This document shows positions 9,561-15,000 of a stretch of DNA of 15,000 bases, piece by piece. The first letter of the stretch is position 1. Every line of letters begins with the position of its first letter. The notes under the pieces were generated by a model. That model was not told the origin of the DNA. It saw only the letters and a program-made list of their open reading frames with translations, and ran no database searches. A program made the translations under genes and the position numbers. Location: assembly GCA_018398765.1 (NCBI GenBank), contig JAHBMJ010000197.1:7501-22500 (forward strand), given 5' to 3'. Source of the DNA: Chromera velia. Lineage: Eukaryota; Sar; Chromeraceae.

Positions 9561-9777
9561 ACTGTGCTGAATCTCTAGAAGATATAAGCTCTAGGTTTGT
9601 TTCCAAGAACAGTTAACCGGCTTTTATAGAATAGGATGGGATTTATATTTCGGGCCACCTTGTGGTCCACTGCCGGGCCTCGACTTGCACCCTGAGAGGC
9701 ATGGTTGTCGCCGCGGGGCGGCAAACGGTCAGAAGTAGGCTAGAACCGCGGCACTAGCGCCACGAAAAGCTTGGGCA

Positions 9778-9802
9778 GGCACCGCGATGCAGCCGCGGTG
9801 CC
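9778..9802. repeat. GC-rich hairpin
   Basis: GGCACCGCG (9778-9786) and CGCGGTGCC (9794-9802) form a perfect 9-bp stem with a 7-nt loop. No T-run follows, and its function is unknown. Confidence 0.75.
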
Positions 9803-10245
9803 AATTGGTGAGCACCACGGCTGTGGGCTGCTCTAGAAATGCTGCTGGGCAGAGACGGGAGCAGACTGACGACTCCAAACCTCCCTCCCCGACTTTCCCT
9901 ACCCCCCACTGCGTATTCTCGCAGCTTTCCAAGCTGCCGTCACTCTTGGAGTCGCTGCTCCCCGAGAGGCCGCTACTCGGAGCGCGAAATGTCTCCTTAC
10001 CCCCATCAACACCAGTCCTAAACACCCACCCTCAACAAATGAAAACAATCGACCTCATCTCGCTTCCCAGCTTCCCGATCACTGCAGGACACGATGTAGA
10101 GTCGTCAAGAGCCACCACTGTGGTTCCTCGGACAAAAATTCTGCTGTCTGTATACATATAGACTTACTGTTCTCGCGATTCCGTCGGTTACGATTATTTG
10201 CGATCCGATCTAAAGAACATGGGAATGGTACGTATATACGAGATA

Positions 10246-10263
10246 CACCCAACCAGTTGGGTG
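10246..10263. repeat. 8-bp-arm palindrome
   Basis: CACCCAAC and GTTGGGTG are separated by CA. It lies about 650 bp upstream of the psuG start codon and could be a dimeric factor site. Confidence 0.7.
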
Positions 10264-10416
10264 AGTACCTTGGGGGGCTATTTAGGGGTCCGCTAATTGA
10301 TGCATACCATCGGAGGTTTGGGCATGTCTAAGTTGTATGTTGCCATAGGGCGGGGGCCATGGCAGCGAAGTATGCTTTTCGGGACTGCATACGCATTATA
10401 TATATGTACAACTCTG

Positions 10417-10498
10417 TGCAAGTTACTTGAGGGGCACGCATACGCAAAGTAATTAAGGCATATGCGATCGCGGCTCCATGCGAGTTGCTTGAGGGGCA
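10417..10498 (+). repeat. Imperfect 20-bp direct repeat, 62-bp period
   Basis: TGCAAGTTACTTGAGGGGCA (10417-10436) recurs as TGCGAGTTGCTTGAGGGGCA (10479-10498), with 18 of 20 bases identical. The nonamer GCATACGCA also occurs twice nearby (10387-10395 and 10438-10446). Confidence 0.85.
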
Positions 10499-10916
10499 TA
10501 TTTTGGAACTCGGGCGACACTGACCGTGGTGGAGACAGAACCGATCCGGCCCCCCAAAAATGAAAAAATGCGTTATGCGAGTGCGTGCGATCTCAGGGCC
10601 TCTCGGCTGATCTCAGCAGAGCTGAGCTGCCCCCCGAGGCGATAGAGGGCGAGTTTTGTCGCGGCGCCGCCGCGCGCGCACACCGAAGGAATCGTCCCGC
10701 GCCGATCGTCCAGGCCTATACGGAGACGCGTGTACACGTATGAGGCTCTCTCAATTATACTCTCGATATGTCACTTCTGAGTCAAGTTGTGACGACTGCC
10801 ACCTGATCGACACATCGCATGCAGTCTTACTCGATCCTCCCCTAGATTCTGACACGTACTGTCTCTGAAAACGAAACGCCAGGGATCAACTGAAGAGGCG
10901 CCGTGCACAACCGAAG

Positions 10917-11085
10917 ATGAACTCCATTGCCAAGTTCCACGTCCGGCCGGACATTACCGACGCATTGAACAGCGGTCGCGGTTCCCTTGTGGTTGCCTTG
11001 GAGAGCACCATCATTTCTCATGGCATGCCATACCCCCAGAATGTTCGAACTGCACGGGAAGTCGAGAATATAATCAGAAGGAAGG
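10917..11085 (+). CDS. psuG: psuG exon 1
   Basis: Residues 1-56 plus the first base of codon 57. It contains [18 protein letters not shown], with the catalytic Glu at residue 30. It ends GAAGG before a consensus donor GTGAGT, phase 1. The ATG context is CCGAAGATGA. Confidence 0.9.
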
Positions 11086-13237
11086 GTGAGTCACCCGTAC
11101 TCTCTCACTTTTGTTTTGCCGTCTCCTCCCCCCTCTCCTCGTTCCTCTCCGTGAGTGAGTGAATGCTCAACATCTATGGCACGTAGGTGCGATCCCCGCG
11201 ACAATTGGAATTGTGGATGGATTCGTCCATATCGGCATGGACGAGGAGACACTCGAGAAGTTCGGGAAAATCGGCAAAGACTGCGTGAAGGTCGGCATGC
11301 ACGGGAGACGGCAACGGGGGGGCTGTAGGAGTGGAGAGCAAATTCTGGAATCGCGATACTCAGAAGAGGCAAAGGTGGTAATTGATCTGTTTAATTGCAT
11401 TTTCTGTCCATGTTCCCTTCGAACCAGAGGAAAAACGCCCTGCGGCTTCCCCATGGATCACTCGAAGATTGGCGTCATTTCTCATGCATGTCCCTCTTCT
11501 ACAGTGTGCGCGCATGTGTGGCATCAACCCACAATTGCATGCCGTGCACATGCACATTCTCGCAGGTCTCCAGACGGGATATCGCCAACGTGATTGCCAA
11601 GGGTTAGAAGAACACATACAGGGGGCCTGCATATGTAGTTACCGAATTTCGTTCGTTCGAAGGACCACTCGATTCATCGAGGGCCCCTTCACAGAATCTC
11701 AATTTGCCTCTCTTTGTTCGTCAAGCTTTTGGTGAATTACTAAGACTTGCCTGGAAACAACCAGACGCTGTCAGACTGACCCGAAGATGAGGTTTTTGTC
11801 TTCTTTCAAAGTTGCCTCAGACTGCATCCGGCCGGGAGTGCACGACAGCGTCTTTTTTTTTTTTTTTTTCTTTTTCTGTCTCCATTCCCCCGCCCCCCCT
11901 GCCGAGAAAAAGGCTTTCTCCCTCTCTCTCCCACGATGCATTTAGACCCCTCACACGTCACGGCCCCCTTCTACTCTTGTCTTCTTCGGCCTGGAAGGAA
12001 GGAAGGCAGATCCGTCACCCTCCCACCCACCCATCTGTCTGTCTGTCTGTCTGTCTGCCGCATGCAGGCCTCACTGGTGCCACAACCGTTGCCTCCACCA
12101 TGCTCCTGGCAAACGAAGTCGGCCACTCTCTCTTTCTCTCTCCCTCTCTCTCTCTCACTCACGCTTGGATGCTTGCTTACTTTCTTGTTTTTTTTTTTTT
12201 TTTGCTTATGTTCAATCGGCAGAGGTTTTGGAATGCCTGCATGGGATGAGAGAGAAAAATCATTGCTGTGCGTTGTTTCATTTGCGTCAATTCGAATCGC
12301 ATTCTCTATCCTTTCGCTGCTGCCCGTGCCTCGCGATCATTCTTCCCTCCTCTCTTTGAATTTGGGCGGTTTCAAGTCAGGCTGGAGAGGTTTAGGGGGG
12401 AGGGATGTAACGGCAAGAACCTTCTTTGTTGTCGGTCTGTCAGTGTGTTATCCTGTCTCTCTGTGAAAAGGAAGCAATAAGTCAGACAGTTGGTCTGCCT
12501 TGCTGCCTGTCTGCCTGCCTGCCTGCCTGCCTGCCTGTGTGTGCGCCTGTAGTTCTATCGGTGATCCATCCCCCCCCCCCGGCTCCTCCTTCCTCCCTTC
12601 AGGTCGGCATTAGGATCTTCGTCACAGGAGGCATTGGGGGAGTGCACAGGGGGGCAGAGACGGTCGGTCTGTGAGCAGGTACCTTCGTTAAGAAAATAGC
12701 GGTGCGTCTGTGCGATTCAGATCAAAAGGAGGCGATTGATGCGGAAGGGAAGGGATTGTTCTGCGACCCCCAGTTTGTGGGGGACGGGGGCAATACATTT
12801 GAGTCTGTCTGCCTCCCTGCGCGGGTCGAAAACGTTTATCTGGAAACTGTCTGTCTGTCAGCTGTGTTACTCTGTTCCAGTGTCCATATTTGAAGAGGCG
12901 GGAAGGGAGGGGAGGCGGTTCATGATCTCTCTCTCTTTCTTTGGTTTTCGAAGACACTTACTGACATTCGGGTACTTCGGGTGTTTTCTGTGTTTATGTA
13001 GAGGCAGAAGTAGCAATATGTGAATGTCTCCTTCCTTCAACGCATTTTTGTTTTTCCAAATTGATTGTCGTGTCTTTTCAGGCTTGTATGTTCACTTTTC
13101 TGTTCAATCAATCAATCAATCAATCAATGTCTGTCTGTGTGTATGTTGTCTACGTGCGCAGAGCTGGGACGTGTCGGCAGATTTGACAGAATTGGGTGGG
13201 TCCATTGATTCGTTCATTGTTGAGTGAGAGAGAAAAA

Positions 13238-13269
<32 letters not shown>

Positions 13270-13295
13270 GAAAAAAAGAAAGAAAGAAAGAGAAA

Positions 13296-13329
<34 letters not shown>

Positions 13330-14565
13330 AACAAACAAACAGGAAGAAAGAAACAAACAAAAAAACAAACAGAAAGAAAGAAAAAGAAAGAAAGAAAGAA
13401 AGAAAGAAGAAAGAAACAAAAAGAGAAAGAAAGCAAGAAAGAAAGAAAGAAAGAAAAAGAGAGAGAAAGAAAGAAAGAAAGAAAGCAAGAAAGCAAGAAA
13501 GCAAGAAAGCAAGAAAGCAAGAAAGCAAGAAAAGAAGAAAGCAAGAAAGAAAGAAAGAAAAGAAAGAAAGAAAGCTCGCATGCATATGCCGGACCTCGAG
13601 GCCCCAGCCGAGAAGGCTGGGCAACCTCGCCAAATTAAAGCCATGGGGGGAAGAAAGAAAGAAAGAAAGAGATAATTAAGTGCAGAAAGAAAAAAAGAAA
13701 AGAAAAGAAAGAAAAGGAGAAAAGAAAGAAAGAAAGAAAGAAAGAAAGAAAAAGGAAGGAAGGAAGGAAGGAAGAAAGAGAATTCGGTCGTGGGGAATGA
13801 ATAGGAGGAGAAGGGTTTGGGGGAGGCGGAGAGCTTCTCTCTCTTTTGGTTTAGGGAATCGCAGAGAAAGGCAAGAAAGGATGGTGTGCTGCATGTGCGC
13901 ATCCGCACTTTTTTGCGTAACACGGCTCGTTCATTGACGCCCCGCGTAGGTGGCCTTTTGGTTTCTTTCCCGAATTTTCCTACACCCTCCCACCCCCCCT
14001 TTTTTTCTCCGATTCCCCCTCTTTCTTTCTCTCCTTCTTTCTTTCTCTGCCTCATTCGTTCCGTCGGGCACTGGTGCATGCGCCAAGTTTTGCTTTCTGC
14101 TTGACTGACTGACTGGGAGGCTGTCTGTCCTTCAGGTCGCACCCCCGTTTGCGTCGTTTGTGCTGGTGCGAAGTCGATTTTGGACATTCCCAAGACGGTG
14201 AGTCAGTCAATGAGTCAGTGCGTGCGTCAGTCGGAAGGAAGGAAGGGACCCGCGCAGTTCGACTCGACTGCCTTTTCTTTCTTTCCATTCGCCTTCGGAT
14301 GGAGATACCATTTCATTTACTTACAGGGCAATGACAGGAGAAGAGGAGAAGAGAGGATGGAAGTGTCCAATGAGAGAGAACGCGAAGGGACGAGAGGACG
14401 ACGAAACAAACGGGGAGGGAGGAATGTCAACGGGGGGGCGATTCGGCTTGGGTCTGTCTGTCTTTCTGTCAGAGAGACCTTCTCTTTCTTTCATTGTCGC
14501 GCCTGCAGAATCCTGGTTTCCGTCTCTGTCCGTCCCCCCTTCTAGCGCCTGCCTACCCTTCGTGT

Positions 14566-14600
<35 letters not shown>

Positions 14601-14736
14601 CGATCGTCTTATTCGTCATTCCTGTTTCTTCCTGAGGTGAGATGAGTGCAGCTGGAGGTTCTCGAGACCCAGGGCGTCCCGGTGGTCGGGTTCAAGACCA
14701 ACCGGTTTCCGGCTTTCTTTACCCCTGGTTCGTCTG
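10917..14736 (+). CDS. psuG: Pseudouridine-5'-phosphate glycosidase (PsuG / IndA-like), 5' two thirds, eight exons
   Basis: Joining 10917-11085, 11187-11290, 11566-11602, 12068-12117, 12603-12662, 13162-13195, 14136-14197 and 14652 to about 14727/14736 gives about 198-201 residues. They align without gaps, as remembered, to bacterial and plant PsuG through [76 protein letters not shown] and FPAFF. Glu30, Lys91, Asp147 and Lys164 correspond to the E. coli residues Glu31, Lys93, Asp149 and the ribose Schiff-base Lys166. The enzyme reversibly cleaves pseudouridine 5'-phosphate to uracil and ribose 5-phosphate, using a metal ion. The start is the first ATG after an in-frame TGA at 10866-10868. 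No targeting peptide is evident, so it is probably cytosolic. Family members are about 300-315 residues, so roughly 110 codons lie beyond the right edge. In some eukaryotes the domain is fused to a PfkB-type kinase, which cannot be judged here. Confidence 0.9.
11086..11186 (+). other. psuG: psuG intron 1 (101 bp)
   Basis: GTGAGT to CACGTAG, phase 1. It is the shortest intron of the gene, pyrimidine-rich in the middle, with no other feature. Confidence 0.85.
11187..11290 (+). CDS. psuG: psuG exon 2
   Basis: The acceptor is CACGTAG. The split codon G|GT gives Gly57, followed by [17 protein letters not shown] and continuing to KDCVKV across the next junction. It ends GTG AAG before GTCGGC, phase 0. 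Lys91 (E. coli Lys93) is the last codon. A better-looking donor, GTGAAG, lies 6 bp upstream, but its use would remove this lysine. Confidence 0.85.
11291..11565 (+). other. psuG: psuG intron 2 (275 bp)
   Basis: GTCGGC to TTCTCGCAG, phase 0. It stays open for most of its length in one frame, but that translation has no family similarity. A short in-frame extension would arise if it were retained. Confidence 0.75.
11566..11602 (+). CDS. psuG: psuG exon 3 (37 bp microexon)
   Basis: It starts after TTCTCGCAG and encodes [12 protein letters not shown] plus one base. This matches the conserved SRRDL segment of the family. The donor is GTTAGA, phase 1. Confidence 0.85.
11853..11869 (+). repeat. T17 run in psuG intron 3
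   Basis: Homopolymer on the sense strand, roughly 200 bp before the acceptor. Confidence 0.9.
12034..12057 (+). repeat. (TCTG)6 microsatellite in psuG intron 3
   Basis: Six perfect units ending about 10 bp before the acceptor. Confidence 0.95.
12068..12117 (+). CDS. psuG: psuG exon 4
   Basis: The acceptor is CATGCAG. The split codon G|GC gives Gly104, then [16 protein letters not shown]. The conserved GATTVASTM motif fixes the frame. The donor is GTCGGC, phase 0. The next exon also begins GTCGGC, so the junction is chosen by the GT-AG rule and by family length. Confidence 0.85.
12126..12203 (+). repeat. CT tract and T16 run in psuG intron 4
   Basis: CT repeats at 12126-12162 and a T homopolymer at 12188-12203. 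Confidence 0.9.
12502..12538 (+). repeat. CTGC/CTGT tetranucleotide tract in psuG intron 4
   Basis: Interrupted CTGC units. A C-run follows near 12571-12580. Confidence 0.9.
12603..12662 (+). CDS. psuG: psuG exon 5
   Basis: Twenty whole codons, [20 protein letters not shown], contain the glycine-rich [10 protein letters not shown] signature. The acceptor is CTTCAG and the donor GTCGGT, phase 0. Using the stronger-looking GTGAGC 6 bp further on would break the frame to exon 6. Confidence 0.88.
12663..13161 (+). other. psuG: psuG intron 5 (499 bp)
   Basis: GTCGGT to GTGCGCAG, phase 0. It contains (TCAA)6 at 13104-13127 followed by CTGT repeats close to the acceptor. No coding signal is seen. 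Confidence 0.8.
13104..13127 (+). repeat. (TCAA)6 microsatellite in psuG intron 5
   Basis: Six perfect units, about 35 bp before the acceptor. Confidence 0.95.
13162..13195 (+). CDS. psuG: psuG exon 6 (34 bp microexon)
   Basis: It starts after GTGCGCAG and encodes [11 protein letters not shown] plus one base. The VSAD aspartate (residue 147) aligns with the metal-binding Asp149 of E. coli. The donor is GTGGGT, phase 1. Unspliced reading runs into TGA before the large GAAA tract. Confidence 0.85.
13226..13574 (+). repeat. 349-bp T-free GAAA-type tract in psuG intron 6
   Basis: GAAA units with GA, AAAC and GCAA variants. There is not one T in 349 bases of the sense strand. Every frame of both strands is almost open, which explains the KERKKE and FFLSFF translations. 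Confidence 0.95.
13684..13782 (+). repeat. 99-bp pure polypurine GAAA/GGAA tract
   Basis: All purine on the sense strand: GAAA units followed by GGAA units. It is separated from the larger tract by about 75 bp of unique DNA and a short GAAA block. Confidence 0.95.
14136..14197 (+). CDS. psuG: psuG exon 7
   Basis: The acceptor is CCTTCAG. The split codon G|GT gives Gly152, then [20 protein letters not shown]. Lys164 in AGAKSILD corresponds to the Schiff-base lysine of E. coli PsuG. The donor is the consensus GTGAGT, phase 0. Confidence 0.9.
14198..14651 (+). other. psuG: psuG intron 7 (454 bp)
   Basis: GTGAGT to GAGTGCAG, phase 0. It begins with GTCAGTCAATGAGTCAG-type repeats and contains a (TG)n tract at 14569-14599. 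No coding signal is seen. Confidence 0.8.
14569..14599 (+). repeat. (TG)n microsatellite in psuG intron 7
   Basis: A perfect dinucleotide run of about 31 bases. Confidence 0.95.
14652..14736 (+). CDS. psuG: psuG exon 8 (3' end uncertain)
   Basis: The acceptor is GAGTGCAG. It encodes [17 protein letters not shown] and RFPAFFTP. The next family motif, a Ser-Gly followed by a VP-RVD block, is not found in the remaining 260 bp, so an intron must start near here. Two phase-1 donors fit: after 14727 (GTTCGT) and after 14736 (GTCTCT). I give the longer one. Confidence 0.75.
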
Positions 14737-15000
14737 GTCTCTCTCTGTCGTGGGAGTTTTTCTTTAATTGTGTGTTTTTTAATTTCCTTTGGGGGGCAGC
14801 GTGGCACACATACGTGTTCTGCTGGTGTCTTTGTGTCAGTCCGTTGCCTTCTTTCTTTTCAATCAACGAAAGTTTTTCTTTTCGAACGGTGAGATGATTC
14901 TTCTTTTTTTTTCGTCTCTTCTTGGCCTTCGACTTTTTCATCTCATTTTATGCATCGAATCCCTGCGTTTACTTTCATACAGAATTCTTTTTCATCTCAT
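14737..15000 (+). other. psuG: psuG intron 8, start (runs off the window)
   Basis: T-rich DNA with no match to the next expected PsuG block. A CATACAG acceptor-like site at 14976-14982 is followed by EFFFIS in the required phase, which does not fit the family. The next real exon is therefore probably beyond the window. Confidence 0.5.

Larger units (their letters stand above)
8326..9640. other. Intergenic segment of distinct composition, possible old element remnant
   Basis: This stretch lacks the microsatellites of the rest of the window and becomes strongly AT-rich at about 9295-9510. It contains a 19-bp inverted repeat, a nested palindrome, an 11-bp triplication and a hammerhead-like core. 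Only short frames are open. I could not identify terminal repeats, a target duplication or a protein domain, so calling it a mobile-element remnant is inference. Confidence 0.35.
9641..10916. other. GC-richer 5' flank of psuG
   Basis: Overlapping open frames on both strands at 9729-10161 have no recognisable domain. Further right are a near-perfect palindrome (10246-10263), an alternating TA stretch (ATTATATATATGTAC, about 10395-10409) and an imperfect 20-bp direct repeat. A CTCAGC AGA GCTGAG hairpin and a GC-rich GCGCCGCCGCGCGCGC stretch (about 10660-10680) lie before the psuG start. The promoter is presumably here, but no element can be assigned with confidence. Confidence 0.4.
11603..12067 (+). 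other. psuG: psuG intron 3 (465 bp)
   Basis: GTTAGA to CATGCAG, phase 1. It contains a T17 run (11853-11869), C-rich and CT-rich stretches and (TCTG)6 at 12034-12057 just before the acceptor. The TCTG block and its pyrimidines may serve as the polypyrimidine tract. Confidence 0.8.
12118..12602 (+). other. psuG: psuG intron 4 (485 bp)
   Basis: GTCGGC to CCTTCAG, phase 0. It holds a CT tract (12126-12162), a T16 run (12188-12203), a CTGC/CTGT tract (12502-12538) and a C10 run near 12571-12580. The hexamer GTCGGC stands at the start of the intron and again at the start of the following exon. Confidence 0.8.
13196..14135 (+). other. psuG: psuG intron 6 (940 bp, polypurine-filled)
   Basis: GTGGGT to CCTTCAG, phase 1. 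It is the longest complete intron. About half of it is GAAA-type purine repeat on the sense strand, in three blocks (13226-13574, about 13647-13672 and 13684-13782). The 3' part is pyrimidine-rich (about 13980-14050), then CTGA/CTGT repeats lead to the acceptor. Confidence 0.8.

Noticed and set aside
9729-10161. Overlapping frames of 98 (minus) and 124 (plus) codons
   Set aside because: Neither shows a recognisable domain, both are Ser/Pro-rich, and each shadows the other. I could not support either as a gene.
13150-14193. Long minus-strand open frame of 347 codons
   Set aside because: It is made of FFLSFF-type translation of the GAAA tract and runs antisense across psuG intron 6 and exons 6 and 7. 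The T-free tract leaves all frames open, so its length is no evidence of coding.
14976-15000. CATACAG acceptor as the start of psuG exon 9
   Set aside because: In the required phase the downstream bases give EFFFIS, which does not match the expected family block after PAFFT.
1-15000. tRNA, rRNA, CRISPR or telomere repeats
   Set aside because: I saw no cloverleaf with A and B boxes, no rRNA-like stretch and no regularly spaced repeat-spacer array. CCTAT is not a recognised telomere unit for this kind of organism.

Overview
The window is eukaryotic nuclear DNA. It contains two multi-exon genes with GT-AG introns, set in long non-coding stretches dense in microsatellites such as GA, GT, AATG, GAAA and TCTG. 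There is no operon structure, no Shine-Dalgarno-spaced genes and no prokaryotic mobile element. The ankyrin-repeat gene, the intron-rich bacterial-type metabolic gene and the heavy simple-repeat load remind me of a chromerid alveolate such as Chromera velia. That assignment is inference from style, not from a search.

Layout. Positions 1-5465 hold no gene I can support. They are a microsatellite-rich stretch of GA, AATG, GT/CT, AC/GA and GAAA-like tracts, and the open frames there are low-complexity read-throughs on both strands. Positions 5466-7752 (minus strand) hold a two-exon ankyrin-repeat protein of 630 residues. Its single phase-0 intron splits an ankyrin repeat exactly at the AGAD motif. 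Positions 7753-10916 are the roughly 3.2 kb between the two head-to-head genes. This stretch differs in character: it is nearly free of microsatellites, AT-rich in the middle (about 9295-9510), and carries several structured elements. These are a 19-bp inverted repeat, a nested palindrome, an 11-bp tandem triplication, a hammerhead-ribozyme-like core and a 20-bp direct repeat. Positions 10917 to the right edge (plus strand) hold the first eight exons of a pseudouridine-5'-phosphate glycosidase gene (PsuG / indigoidine synthase A-like family). The exons are tiny (34-169 bp), the introns are 101-940 bp and repeat-laden, and the last third of the enzyme lies beyond the window.

Function. PsuG-type enzymes reversibly split pseudouridine 5'-phosphate into uracil and ribose 5-phosphate, the second step of pseudouridine salvage after the PsuK kinase. 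The Glu, Asp and two Lys positions of the bacterial active site are all retained when the exons are joined. The ankyrin protein is a presumed protein-binding scaffold of unknown partner. Nothing in the sequence links the two genes functionally beyond their divergent arrangement.

I found no convincing new multi-gene system. The most interesting leads are small-scale: a tandem splice donor that could delete a catalytic lysine of PsuG, several splice donors with C at +3, an intron bounded by a 6-bp duplication, a 349-nt T-free tract inside a PsuG intron, and the structured non-coding elements of the intergenic region.
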